From positions 1 to 64,000 of the forward strand of contig NZ_AYTW01000002.1 in the NCBI RefSeq assembly GCF_002752635.1: a stretch of 64,000 nucleotides of DNA. Direction: 5' to 3'. Origin of the DNA: Mesotoga sp. Brook.08.105.5.1 (GTDB lineage: Bacteria; Thermotogota; Thermotogae; Petrotogales; Kosmotogaceae). Below are positions 44,486 to 53,358 of the stretch, one piece after another. Under the pieces are notes generated by a model. It searched no databases. It was not told the origin of the DNA and worked only from the letters and a program-made list of their open reading frames with translations. Numbering within the stretch: the first letter of the stretch is position 1; every line of letters begins with the position of its first letter. Both the position numbers and the translations under genes were made by a program.

Positions 44486-45093
44486 TCAAATCCCCGGCCG
44501 ACAGAATCTATTCTTTCTCTTCTAATACTATACGATTTCTCTATTAGTGAGTAACCGAAATCAATCGCCTGGGAATTCATCTCCACGTACTTTGCTTTTA
44601 TGTGTTTTGCCATGGCATCTTTCAACGACTGAGTTGTGACGAAGTTTCCTGCTCTGGCAATCAACCCTAGACCGACCATATTGGCCGGCAGAGTACTTCC
44701 AAACTTGTTCTCAGTGAGTTCTGTCACTGGCTTCGATATGATCTTTCTCGTCATTCTGATTCCTTCTTTTGGAATAGACTTGACGAGAGTGGAGTCGACA
44801 ATAAGGACGCCGTTCATGTGAATGAGAGGGACATGAGCATTTACAGCGGTTTGGTGCATAGAGTAAATCAGTTCAAAGGAATGAGCCTTGGGGTAATCTA
44901 TGGGCTCAGTGTTGAAGAGAACATCGCAGTAAGAGAGTCCTCCTCTCACCTGGGCTCCGAAAGACTGGGTCTGCACTACCCAACTTCCCTGTATCAAAAG
45001 GGCCTCTGCGAGAATTATCCCCATCAAAACATTTCCCTGGCCTCCAATACCGGAAATCCTTACCGAATGAGGTTGAGAGAATGCGTGCTTCAT
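44482..45093 (-). CDS. 2-oxoacid:ferredoxin oxidoreductase, gamma subunit
   Basis: The gamma subunit holds VRISGIGGQGNVLMGIILAE, the family signature, and FGAQVRGGLSYCDV. It works with alpha and beta subunits to decarboxylate 2-oxoacids to acyl-CoA with reduction of ferredoxin. Its product is 203 aa. It overlaps the beta gene by 4 nt. There is no alpha subunit gene beside it, and the delta ferredoxin subunit is also absent. Confidence 0.9.
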   Translation of the reverse strand: MKHAFSQPHSVRISGIGGQGNVLMGIILAEALLIQGSWVVQTQSFGAQVRGGLSYCDVLFNTEPIDYPKAHSFELIYSMHQTAVNAHVPLIHMNGVLIVDSTLVKSIPKEGIRMTRKIISKPVTELTENKFGSTLPANMVGLGLIARAGNFVTTQSLKDAMAKHIKAKYVEMNSQAIDFGYSLIEKSYSIRRERIDSVGRGFE

Positions 45094-45926
45094 GCTTTCT
45101 CACCTCTCTCCGCTGCGATTATCTGCTCGCTCTTTGCCTTGTATCTGTCGCTGTATGTTTCCGCTTCTATATTCACAAACTCACCTGCAACGATCTTATC
45201 TTTCAGCTCTTCGGGAGTCATTGTTTTTGATTTGGCTATTTGAACCGTGTTTTTCTTGAAGTATGCAAGCATGTCTTCGGGTTTCGACATTGCGTTGTAC
45301 CTGCCATAGTACGTATGGCAGTTGGTCATGATCTCTACTATCCCCATGCCTTTATGGTTGAGGGCCTTCTGAATGAACTGAACCATTTGAGCATAGTGAA
45401 ATACTGTCGTTCTGGCAACATACGTTGCGCCTGAAGAGACTGCCAGATTAACTATGTCAAACGAGTTTTCAACGTTCCCATATGGTGAAGTCGATGCTAT
45501 CTTCTCGTAAGGAGTAGTAGGAGAGTATTGCCCACCGGTCATACCGTAGATATTGTTGTTGAATATTATTGCAGTGAGATCCATGTTTCTCCTGCAGGCA
45601 TGAATGAAGTGATTCCCTCCTATGGCGACCATATCACCGTCTCCACCCATAACTACCACATTGAATTCCGGTCGGGCAAGCTTCACTCCAGTAGCGAATG
45701 CTACTGCTCTTCCATGAAGAGTGTGCATCGTATTGAAGTTCAGGTAGCCCGTAACCCTTGAAGAACATCCGATTCCCGAGATGACGGCAACTCTGTCGGG
45801 ATCAAGTTCTTCCTTATCGACAGCTTCTATGAAAGCCTTCATAATAACGCCGTTTCCGCAACCCGGGCACCAAACATGAGGCATCCTGTCCTGCCTTAAG
45901 TACTTCATTAACCTTGCGATAGCCAT
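45090..45926 (-). CDS. 2-oxoacid:ferredoxin oxidoreductase, beta subunit (KorB-like)
   Basis: The beta subunit binds thiamine diphosphate and a [4Fe-4S] cluster. WCPGCGNGVIMKAF supplies two cysteines, GIGCSS another, and VVMGGDGDMVAIGGNHF with FNNNIYGMTGGQ is the TPP-binding region. NCHTYYGRYN is typical of 2-oxoglutarate-type enzymes, but substrate assignment needs the alpha subunit. It lies between dCMP deaminase and the gamma subunit. Confidence 0.92.
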   Translation of the reverse strand: MAIARLMKYLRQDRMPHVWCPGCGNGVIMKAFIEAVDKEELDPDRVAVISGIGCSSRVTGYLNFNTMHTLHGRAVAFATGVKLARPEFNVVVMGGDGDMVAIGGNHFIHACRRNMDLTAIIFNNNIYGMTGGQYSPTTPYEKIASTSPYGNVENSFDIVNLAVSSGATYVARTTVFHYAQMVQFIQKALNHKGMGIVEIMTNCHTYYGRYNAMSKPEDMLAYFKKNTVQIAKSKTMTPEELKDKIVAGEFVNIEAETYSDRYKAKSEQIIAAERGEKA

Positions 45927-45939
45927 GATTTCCTCCCAT

Positions 45940-46443
45940 TCACTTTGTGAAATGCGTCATTGTGACACCTGTTTTTTCGAACATAAACTCAGTAAGTGGA
46001 TCCGGGTAACCTTCGGAGAAGACAACCTTTATTATCCCCGCATTGATTATTAGTCTGGCGCAGATGGAGCAAGGACGATGAGTAACGTATATAGTGGATC
46101 CATTAGTCGAGATTCCGAATTTCGCCGCTTGAGACAGTGCGTTTTGTTCAGCATGAGCGGCGTAACATATCTCCTGATTCTGGCCGGAAGGTATTCCCAG
46201 AGCATCCCTTATGCACTCTATCTCATCGCAATGAGGGAAACCCGAAGGCGGTTGATTATAGCCGGTCGAAAGAATCCTATTCTCCCTCACTATCAGAGCG
46301 CCCACTTTTCTATGATGGCAGCTGGATCGCTCTCTAACCTGGTATGCGAGTCTCATGAAGTAAGAGTCCCAGCTTTCGGTCTCATTACTGCGTTCGTGAA
46401 TAGAGAACCTCTTCAGATAGTCGGAAAGCTCTTCCACGGTCAT
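45940..46443 (-). CDS. dCMP/cytidine deaminase family protein
   Basis: The zinc motif HAEQNA and the PCSICARLI pair are those of deoxycytidylate deaminases, which turn dCMP into dUMP for thymidylate synthesis. It also carries VRERSSCHHRKVGALIVREN, the common N-terminal block; I quote only its core. The size of 167 aa suits dCMP deaminase. ATG overlaps the ferritin-like gene's stop by one base. Confidence 0.9.
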   Translation of the reverse strand: MTVEELSDYLKRFSIHERSNETESWDSYFMRLAYQVRERSSCHHRKVGALIVRENRILSTGYNQPPSGFPHCDEIECIRDALGIPSGQNQEICYAAHAEQNALSQAAKFGISTNGSTIYVTHRPCSICARLIINAGIIKVVFSEGYPDPLTEFMFEKTGVTMTHFTK

Positions 46444-46892
46444 TATCTCAGTCCTTCCAGAAGTTCAACATGGTTCTTCTCTTCGCTGATTACCTTTTCG
46501 AGAGCTTCGACAGTATCGGCCTTTGAGTTCTTCAAAAGACTCTCGTAGAACGCTATGCTTTTCTTTTCCACTTCTATTGCATGTTCAATAGCCTTTTTAT
46601 AGTCTGAGCGACTCATCGCGTCCTTCAATTCGTCAGAAAACACACTTGCCTCGGTTAAGGCCGCCATGTACTGACGTGCATCGTCCCAGTTTATAAGTTC
46701 TATGGCCTCCTCTTCAAATCTCCTGAGAAGAGTTCGAAAGGTATCGGCGTGACTTCTTTCCTGAGAAGAGAGGAACCTAAAGACCGAGCCCTGCCGGTCG
46801 TTATGCGCGCTCTCCGCCAGTTCTCTGTAAAAGTTCTCTCCTTCAGTTTCGATTCTTAATGCAACCTCGAGTACTTCATGTGGAGAAAGCAA
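46443..46892 (-). CDS. Ferritin-like/rubrerythrin-type diiron protein
   Basis: The 149-residue helical protein has two pairs of diiron ligand motifs, ETEGENFYREL with SSQERSHADTF, and EVEKKSIAFYES with SEEKNHVELLEGL (ExxH). It lacks the rubredoxin domain of a true rubrerythrin. Proteins of this type protect anaerobes against peroxide or store iron. TTG start at 46892, 9 nt after GGAGG; the start overlaps hemW by 17 nt. Confidence 0.82.
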   Translation of the reverse strand: MLSPHEVLEVALRIETEGENFYRELAESAHNDRQGSVFRFLSSQERSHADTFRTLLRRFEEEAIELINWDDARQYMAALTEASVFSDELKDAMSRSDYKKAIEHAIEVEKKSIAFYESLLKNSKADTVEALEKVISEEKNHVELLEGLR

Positions 46893-48015
46893 TCTCGATC
46901 TCCTCCTTTATATCCAGGAGCTGCTGTAACACTCTTCTGGAGACATCCATCCCGAAGTCGTTCAACTTAATTGTACCTTCGTCAGATGAGATATAATCTC
47001 CAATACGGGTTTTTATCTTTGAAACCAGGAGAGAAAGAAGCTCCCGAGAGTACACCAGATCAGACAGATCCACTCCTTCTGCCAACCTCAGTCCCATAAA
47101 GAGAGTTTCAAACAACTCCTGAACAGCATCGTTTTCTGCGAACTCGGCGATCGGTTTTATCTTCTGGTTGACCAAACTGCTGTAAAGTTGAAGGTCTTCG
47201 GTATTGACGTATCTCTTGCGATCCAGATGACCGCCGGCAGAAACCCCGAAACCCAGATACTCCTCGTTTCGCCAGTACTTCAGATTATGAAGACATTCAC
47301 TACCATCTTTTGCCCAGGATGATATCTCATATCTCTTGTATCCCATGCTGGCCAAAGATTCAAGAACCATGTCGTGATGTTCTGCAATTGCTTCGGAATC
47401 GGGCAACTCAATGATAGCATCGTGTACCCGCCTCATCAATTCAGTTTCGTGATCTGAATCAAAGATATAGTATGAGATGTGATCGGGGGAAACCTCTTTG
47501 ATCAGCTCTAAATTGGCAATCACGTTTTCTCTGTTTTCACCGGGTAACCCGAGAATGAAATCGAGATTCAGATTATCGAAAGTATCTCTGCTCAAGAACA
47601 ACCTGCCCATAAGATCGGCGGGAACGGGTCTATCGCAACGCTCCAGTATACTCCGCTCGGATGACTGGACTCCCACTGAAAGCCTGGTGAAGCCAGTAGA
47701 TCTCCATGCCAGGAGATGCTCTTTATCGAGCTCCCACGGGTTGGCCTCTATGGTAGCCTCGGACACATCTGTACCCAATGAAAGATTGATATGCGATACG
47801 ATTTCCTCCATTAGGTCAATAGGATACAGCGAAGGTGATCCGCCTCCGAAGTACAAGGTATCGACGATTCCCGGGACCTCATACATCTCGATCTCCTTCT
47901 TCAACGAATCATGATAGGCCTCGACCGATTCCCTGTCGAATTGGATTGTGCAGAAATCGCAATAAGAGCATTTTCTAGCACAGAAAGGAATATGCACATA
48001 CGCTCCCACACCCAT
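46876..48015 (-). CDS. hemW: HemW/coproporphyrinogen-III-oxidase-like radical SAM protein
   Basis: YVHIPFCARKCSYCDFCT carries the radical SAM CxxxCxxC plus the extra Cys seen in HemW. GGGSPSLYP and SVGVQSSERSIL are family motifs, as is a LKYWRNEEYLGFGVSAGGH stretch near the C-terminal part. HemW proteins are thought to be heme chaperones, whereas true HemN enzymes have an extra arginine. At 379 aa it is complete. Overlaps its neighbours on both sides. Confidence 0.9.
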   Translation of the reverse strand: MGVGAYVHIPFCARKCSYCDFCTIQFDRESVEAYHDSLKKEIEMYEVPGIVDTLYFGGGSPSLYPIDLMEEIVSHINLSLGTDVSEATIEANPWELDKEHLLAWRSTGFTRLSVGVQSSERSILERCDRPVPADLMGRLFLSRDTFDNLNLDFILGLPGENRENVIANLELIKEVSPDHISYYIFDSDHETELMRRVHDAIIELPDSEAIAEHHDMVLESLASMGYKRYEISSWAKDGSECLHNLKYWRNEEYLGFGVSAGGHLDRKRYVNTEDLQLYSSLVNQKIKPIAEFAENDAVQELFETLFMGLRLAEGVDLSDLVYSRELLSLLVSKIKTRIGDYISSDEGTIKLNDFGMDVSRRVLQQLLDIKEEIEIAFST

Positions 48016-48836
48016 CAGAATACAAGCCTCATGAAAATCCCGTTAAGATTGAAGTTTGTGACTGAGATACCCGCAAAGACCGAATCGTCGCTCCCAAGCT
48101 TCGAGATAAGCATCTGTGCATCGATCCCTCGCATGCTTACCATGACTGTCGGCGAAAGCATTAGTCTCAGGTCGCCAGCCGGGACTATGAAATTCCCGGC
48201 GAAAGCCACGCCGAGATCGAAGGAAAGATAGTTCATCCCTATCCCTATACCGTAACCGACCTCTCCGAGCGAGTCGTTAGTCTTGAGATCCACAGTGGCG
48301 ACAACGTTACTCTCTGCATTCTTTATCCTTAGGCTTCGCTCATATTCCTTTGCATAAAGATACAAACCTATATCGTTGAACGAAAAGGAGTCCTCCCCAT
48401 GGAGGAATACGCTGAGGCCTCCATTGAGCTGACCCAGCGGCAGACGTACCCAGTTCCTCGCCAGATACTTCATCTTACCCACCGTTGAAAGCTCGAGTTC
48501 AAGAGTAGTGTGAGAAAAGATGGGGATCTGATTTGTGTTGGTGACGTACCTTACACCCATGAAAAGCCCCTCGTTGCTGGCAAGCAGCGATCCTCTGAAA
48601 AGACCGTCTTTGGTCTTCAGCTTAAGAAATCCGGTGGAGTATTCCTCCCAAGTGTCCACATAAGTTACCCCAACGTAGGGGATTCCCGAGGCCAAAGCTA
48701 GTGTCAGATAAATATCTTCATATGCCCGTATGTCCGCAGAAACGCTCCACCCAGCATTGTTCAGCTTGATCTGAATTTCGGAGAAGATCAGAACTCCCAG
48801 AAAAACAACTAAGAACAGGCAAAGTCTCTTCTTCAA
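48015..48836 (-). CDS. Exported beta-rich protein of unknown function
   Basis: A clear signal peptide (residues 1-20, KKRLCLFLVVFLGVLIFSE) is followed by alternating short beta segments and a final IFMRLVF ending in Phe. This suggests an outer-membrane or toga beta-barrel-like protein, but no family is recognised. TTG at 48836 overlaps the gatB stop by 4 nt (TTGA). It is embedded in a housekeeping operon. Confidence 0.75.
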   Translation of the reverse strand: MKKRLCLFLVVFLGVLIFSEIQIKLNNAGWSVSADIRAYEDIYLTLALASGIPYVGVTYVDTWEEYSTGFLKLKTKDGLFRGSLLASNEGLFMGVRYVTNTNQIPIFSHTTLELELSTVGKMKYLARNWVRLPLGQLNGGLSVFLHGEDSFSFNDIGLYLYAKEYERSLRIKNAESNVVATVDLKTNDSLGEVGYGIGIGMNYLSFDLGVAFAGNFIVPAGDLRLMLSPTVMVSMRGIDAQMLISKLGSDDSVFAGISVTNFNLNGIFMRLVF

Positions 48837-50275
48837 TCTCTAAGCAGCCTCCTTGCGATTTCATTTGCCTTGGACGGGTTTGCCTTTCCTTTGGTCGCTT
48901 TCATGACCGCTCCCACGAAGTATCCAAGGACTCCCTCCTTACCGTCTCTAAACTGCTGAACGGCTGCAGGGTTGTCATTCATGGCCTTTCTAACTGCATC
49001 TTCGATCACGGTGTCATCGTCTATCTGTTGAAGTCCCTTTTCTCTAACCAATTGAGTCGGTGACTTTCCGTTCTCCACGATCACTGGAAAAATGTCTTTT
49101 GCTATCTTGTTTGAGATCTTGCCCTGCTCAATTAGATCGAAAAGCTCCTTGAAGTTCTCCGGACTTACCTTCACCTCTTCCAGGGAAAGTTGCCTATCGT
49201 TCATAAGCCTCATAACCTCGCCCATAATCCAGTTTGAACTCTCTTTGGGCTTTCCGGTGGCCTGCGCAACCTCTTCAAAATAAGAAGAGATTTCACTATC
49301 TGAAGCAAGAACGGAGGCGTCATAGCCGGGAAGCGAGTATTGCTCCATGAATCTCTCTACTTTCTCCCATGGAAGCTCCGGAAGACTTCTCTCAATTCTC
49401 TCTATAAGATCATCGCTGATGATAAGCTCTGGGAGATCAGGTTCGGGGAAATAACGGTAATCGTTCTCTTCCTCCTTTGATCTCATAGAATATGTTTCCT
49501 TTGAAGAGAAATTCCAGGACCTGGTTTCTTTTGCGACATCGACTCCTGAAGCCAACGCCTTGGAAATCCTCTCCTGTTCAAATTCCAGTGCCTTCTCAAC
49601 GAACTTGAAGGAGTTGATGTTCTTGACTTCTACCCTGTTAGAGCTTCTCCCACTCTCGTCAACCATCGAGATGTTCGCATCGCAGCGCAATGCGCCCTTC
49701 TCCATGTCTCCAGAACACACACCCAGGGCCCTTAGCGTATCTCTGAGGAGTTCCATGAAGATGCGGGCCTCGACCGGACTCTTTAGATCTGGTTCTGTAA
49801 CAATTTCAATTAGCGGAACCCCGCACCTATTTAGATCCAGATAACTTCCCGACGATCCGGTTATTGATTCCGTTCCCTGATGAACCATCTTGCCCGCGTC
49901 TTCTTCTATGTGAATCCTGCGGATCCTAATTCTTCGCTTCTCTTCGCCGTTTACGAGATACAGGTAACCGTTCTCGGCTATCGGGAAAAAATATTGAGTA
50001 ATCTGATAACCCTTCGGCAGATCCGGGTAAAAGTAATTCTTTCTGTCAAAGACCGACCGCCTGTTGATGGTGCAGTTCATAGCGATTCCGGCCATTACGG
50101 CGAACTCGACTACCCGTTCGTTTAACACCGGTAAAGTGCCGGGTTGACCTGTGCAGACAGGGCAAATAACAGTATTCGGTTCAAGATCGAAAACATCGGC
50201 CCGACAGCTACAGAATGCTTTGGTCTCGGTTTTGAGCTGAGCATGGATTTCCAGCCCGATCACAGTCTTATACAT
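48833..50275 (-). CDS. gatB: Aspartyl/glutamyl-tRNA amidotransferase subunit B
   Basis: GatB phosphorylates the mis-acylated Glu-tRNA(Gln) or Asp-tRNA(Asn) so that it can be amidated with ammonia from GatA. YKTVIGLEIHAQLKTETKAF is the family opening (quoted at 20 residues), and KNYFYPDLPKGYQITQY and LDLNRCGVPLIEIVTEPD follow. The C-terminal YqeY-like tail is complete. ATG at 50275 overlaps the gatA TAA and follows AAGGTGGG by 7 nt; the product is 480 aa. Confidence 0.96.
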   Translation of the reverse strand: MYKTVIGLEIHAQLKTETKAFCSCRADVFDLEPNTVICPVCTGQPGTLPVLNERVVEFAVMAGIAMNCTINRRSVFDRKNYFYPDLPKGYQITQYFFPIAENGYLYLVNGEEKRRIRIRRIHIEEDAGKMVHQGTESITGSSGSYLDLNRCGVPLIEIVTEPDLKSPVEARIFMELLRDTLRALGVCSGDMEKGALRCDANISMVDESGRSSNRVEVKNINSFKFVEKALEFEQERISKALASGVDVAKETRSWNFSSKETYSMRSKEEENDYRYFPEPDLPELIISDDLIERIERSLPELPWEKVERFMEQYSLPGYDASVLASDSEISSYFEEVAQATGKPKESSNWIMGEVMRLMNDRQLSLEEVKVSPENFKELFDLIEQGKISNKIAKDIFPVIVENGKSPTQLVREKGLQQIDDDTVIEDAVRKAMNDNPAAVQQFRDGKEGVLGYFVGAVMKATKGKANPSKANEIARRLLRD

Positions 50276-51678
50276 TATTTCGCCCACCTTTCAGGGATCT
50301 TCGCCAGTCCGTTTTCATAAGAGGGAGAGAGATCCTCAATCCCCCCGGCAGCATTCAGTAGTGAGACATCACTGAACCTCTTCCCTGTGAGAAGCAGACC
50401 GACAGGCAAACCGTCAACCAGGCCTATAGGAACTGAGATCGACGGAAGCCCTGCTACATTTGCGGGTATAGTATATATATCCATAAGATAGTAGGCGAGG
50501 GGATCGGTTATCTCGCCAAGTCTCGGAGCAATGACTGGCGAAGAGGGATTTACAATGTAATCATATTCATTGAGTACTCGGTTGAGTTCACCGGCCATGA
50601 TCCTTCTTGTTTTCAACGCTTTTCTGTAGTACGCGTCATAATAGGTAGCGCTGAGAGTGAAAGTTCCAAGAAGAATCCTCCTTTTCACTTCTTCTCCGAA
50701 ACCGCTGTCTCTGTTCTTGTTTATGAGACTTTCATAGTCTTCTGCGGGACTTCTCGACCCAAATCTGATTCCGTCATAACGGGCGAGATTCGAGCTTGCC
50801 TCGGCCGGAGCGATCAAGTAATATGTGGCGACAGCATACTCGACACTAGGAATCGAAATCTCCTCTACTTTTGCACCGGCGCTCCTCATAGCTTCCATCA
50901 TTGACAGGAATCTCTCTTTGACTCCCGAATCCAAACCCGGGTAGTTAAGCATCTCTGAAGGTGCAGCAAACTTCAGCCCCTTAACATCGCTTTCAATAGA
51001 GACATTGAAGTCTAGATTCCTCCTTAGAGTATTTGAATCCTTCGGATCGTGGCCTGCAATCATCGCCATCACTTCTGCGGCGTCTTGTGCACAGCGCGTC
51101 AATGGCCCGATCTGATCCAGCGATGAGGCAAATGCAACCAATCCGTATCTCGACACAAGGCCATAAGTCGGTTTAAAACCAACGATTCCGCACATGGAAG
51201 CCGGCTGTCTTACCGACCCTCCGGTATCACTTCCCAATGCAAATGGGGCAAGACCCGCAGCAACTGCTGCTGCGCTTCCACCACTGCTGCCTCCAGGAAT
51301 TCGGTCGAGATCCCAGGGATTTCTGGAAGGTCCAAACGCGGAGTTCTCAGTTGAGGAACCCATTGCGAATTCATCCATATTGGTCTTGCCGAGTATTATT
51401 CCGCCTTTATTGTTCAGCTTGCTGGTAACAGTGGCATCATAAGGAGACTCATAGTTTTCGAGTATTCTACTCGCACAGGTTGTTCGAGTCCCTAGCGCCA
51501 GAATATTATCCTTTAGAGCATAAGGAAACCCTTCCTTTTGCGAATCGGAAGGGTTGCTCACCTGAAGAAATGCATTCAGTTTGTCGTTGTATCTATCAAT
51601 TCTCTCTCTATAAAACTCAAAAGAACCTCTTAAGGACATGATCTCTGAAAGCCTTAGATTCAGGGGATTCTTCGTCAC
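50275..51678 (-). CDS. gatA: Aspartyl/glutamyl-tRNA amidotransferase subunit A
   Basis: GatA is the amidase that releases ammonia from glutamine. The Ser-cisSer-Lys catalytic triad is visible as Lys56 (ALKDNI), Ser131 (GGSSGGSAAA) and Ser155 (SDTGGSVR) using the start below. The mid-domain GIVGFKPTYGLVSRYG is also diagnostic. GTG 51678 lies 8 nt after GGAGG; the GTG three codons earlier overlaps that site. The gatC gene is not in the neighbourhood. It heads the eleven-gene operon. Confidence 0.95.
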   Translation of the reverse strand: MTKNPLNLRLSEIMSLRGSFEFYRERIDRYNDKLNAFLQVSNPSDSQKEGFPYALKDNILALGTRTTCASRILENYESPYDATVTSKLNNKGGIILGKTNMDEFAMGSSTENSAFGPSRNPWDLDRIPGGSSGGSAAAVAAGLAPFALGSDTGGSVRQPASMCGIVGFKPTYGLVSRYGLVAFASSLDQIGPLTRCAQDAAEVMAMIAGHDPKDSNTLRRNLDFNVSIESDVKGLKFAAPSEMLNYPGLDSGVKERFLSMMEAMRSAGAKVEEISIPSVEYAVATYYLIAPAEASSNLARYDGIRFGSRSPAEDYESLINKNRDSGFGEEVKRRILLGTFTLSATYYDAYYRKALKTRRIMAGELNRVLNEYDYIVNPSSPVIAPRLGEITDPLAYYLMDIYTIPANVAGLPSISVPIGLVDGLPVGLLLTGKRFSDVSLLNAAGGIEDLSPSYENGLAKIPERWAK

Positions 51679-51687
51679 GAAAGCCAC

Positions 51688-51967
51688 CTCCAGATATTCA
51701 GGACAATTCTAACATTTTCAGAGCACTTCTAACAGCAGAAAACGACCGAAATTGATTAAAAGGCCCATTTATGAATCTAATGCCCTCTGCCATGGTGAGA
51801 CTTTAGCAGCCACAAAATGTTCGCAAGGTTGTGGTTGGACTGTATGAGACAAATAAAAGAGAAGCCCTTCGTTCAGAGCGAGGAACTTTTATTCGTCCTA
51901 TGATGCGCTGTAAGCTGAAAGATCAGTTGCAAGTTCTCAGTTCCAAGTTGCAAGCTGTTGAGCAAAA
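51688..51967. other. Intergenic DNA upstream of gatA
   Basis: The gatA leader and promoter are followed by DNA with no open frame of note. From about 51930 it contains short copies of TTGCAAGTT/CAGTTCCAAGTTGCAAG type that recur near 58070-58170, so the repeat-rich region starts here. Confidence 0.6.
51706..51714 (-). promoter_or_regulatory. Extended -10 promoter of the gatA operon
   Basis: On the minus strand TGTTAGAAT (TGn plus -10) lies about 28 bp upstream of the gatA start. The -35 region is weak. Confidence 0.5.
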
Positions 51968-52280
51968 ACATCACATCCCGTCATGCTGAACTTGTTTCAA
52001 AATACTGCTCTCAAGGTTTTTCGAACCTGCAAGTTGCAAGTTATAAGAGCAAAAGCCAATACACTCTATAAGTCTTTTGAAATGCTCTTCTCGGTGGACG
52101 GTGGACCATTGACGGACAACGTTGTCTTCGTCAGCGACCAGCGGGTTCATGTTCTTAAACGCACAGCGGTTCTTACATTCGAGATCCCGATCAGTTTCAT
52201 ATCGGGATGACAGTCCTTCACGTCATCCTGAAGTGCTCCTGTTCAGGATCTGGGCTTGGGTCTGAGCGAAGGACGGTTCT
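51968..52280. repeat. Mosaic of dispersed REP-like repeats (52 kb copy)
   Basis: Three blocks lie side by side. Block A (51974-52032) contains GTCATGCTGAACTTGTTTCA and recurs at 60771 and 61140. Block C (about 52141-52210) contains GCGGTTCTTACATTCGAGAT and recurs near 61031. Block B (52211-52260) is an exact 50-bp match to 60891-60940. Their order here is A-C-B, but A-B-C at 60.8 kb. A further block at 52094-52143 recurs inverted at 57761-57810. Small open frames in these blocks are repeat artefacts. Confidence 0.85.
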
Positions 52281-52337
52281 CCACTTGTAACTGATCTTAG
52301 ATCGAGATTCTGAATCAGGTTCAGACGAGATGTGCTT

Positions 52338-52848
52338 GACCAAGAACGAAGAACCTGGACGCGAAGCGTCGGAACGAAGAACCGTTCTTCACGAAGGACG
52401 GTTCTTCAAAGCCATCAGCGGGTCCTTGCTCATAAGCGTACTGCGATTTTTAGGAGCGGGATTCTGAATCATTTTGGAATGACGACTGGCTACTCCCTCT
52501 ACCCTCATTCTATACTCTCTGCTTTCTCTCTTGTGACAATACACGAGAATGACGGAATCCTAGACGAAGAACGAAGAACCTGGACGCGAAGCGTCGGAAC
52601 GAAGAACTGTTCTTCACGAAGGACGGTTCTTCAAAGCCATCAGCGGGTCCTTGCTCCTAAGCGTACTGCGATTTTTAGGAGCAGGATTCTGAATCATTTT
52701 GGAATGACGACTTGCTACTCCCTCTACCCTCATTCTATACTCTCTACTTTCTCTCTTATGACAATACACGAGAATGACGGAATCCTAGACGAAGAACCAA
52801 GAACCTGGACGCGAAGCGTCGGAACGAAGAACCGTTCTTCACGAAGAA
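52338..52848. repeat. 225-bp tandem repeat, about 2.3 copies
   Basis: GAACCTGGACGCGAAGCGTC begins at 52351, 52576 and 52801, an exact 225-bp spacing. Copies 1 and 2 differ at roughly seven bases; copy 3 is cut off near 52848. Because 225 is a multiple of three, an open frame reads through as a repeated peptide, but no start or Shine-Dalgarno supports it. A partial fourth copy is at 58172-58210. Confidence 0.93.
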
Positions 52849-52917
52849 CAGGTCCTTGCTCAACGAAGAACTCTCACTCTTTTCCAATACTCAACCCGCC
52901 GCGTACCTTGATGGCCC

Positions 52918-53358
52918 TTATGTTTCTGGAGGACCGACATTGATCGTCAGCCAGTAATCTCCAATAGCTTTCGCAACGATCAGGAATTCGTCAAAATCGA
53001 TCGGTTTGACAAGATAGGAGTTCACTCCGCAGTCATAGCAAATTGCCCTGTCTCTTTCTTCACGAGAAGATGTAAGGACGACGACAGGGATCCTTCTTGT
53101 GAGTTCGGAATGCTTTATTTCGTGAAGAACTTCATGTCCAGAAATCCCGGGTAATTTGAGATCCAGCAAGACAAGATCAGGCACAGGGAATGCCTCTCTA
53201 TCTTCGTATCGCCCTCTGCCAAACACATAGTCGAGAGCCATTTCACCGCTCTTTACAATCTCGACTCGGTTCGTAAGTCCTACCTGTCTGAAGGAGTCAA
53301 GTGTCAGTTCGACGTCCATCTGGTTATCCTGGACGAGCAGTATCAAAGCTTCTTTCAA
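52918..53358 (-). CDS. Single-domain response regulator (Rcp1-like)
   Basis: A receiver-only protein of 146 aa. The phospho-acceptor is Asp66 (LVLLDLKLPG), with Thr96 and Lys118 (LVKPIDF) in switch positions. The first acidic pocket reads LLVQDN, with Asp11 but Gln in place of the usual second acid. The GRGRYEDREAFPVPDL insert resembles regulators paired with phytochrome-type kinases. It overlaps the kinase gene upstream by 4 nt and is its likely partner. Confidence 0.88.
   Translation of the reverse strand: MKEALILLVQDNQMDVELTLDSFRQVGLTNRVEIVKSGEMALDYVFGRGRYEDREAFPVPDLVLLDLKLPGISGHEVLHEIKHSELTRRIPVVVLTSSREERDRAICYDCGVNSYLVKPIDFDEFLIVAKAIGDYWLTINVGPPET

Noticed and set aside
52332-52943. A 203-codon open frame on the plus strand across the 225-bp tandem repeat.
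   Set aside because: It exists because the repeat length is a multiple of three. It has no Shine-Dalgarno, a biased Arg/Thr/Ser composition, and runs antisense into the response regulator end.
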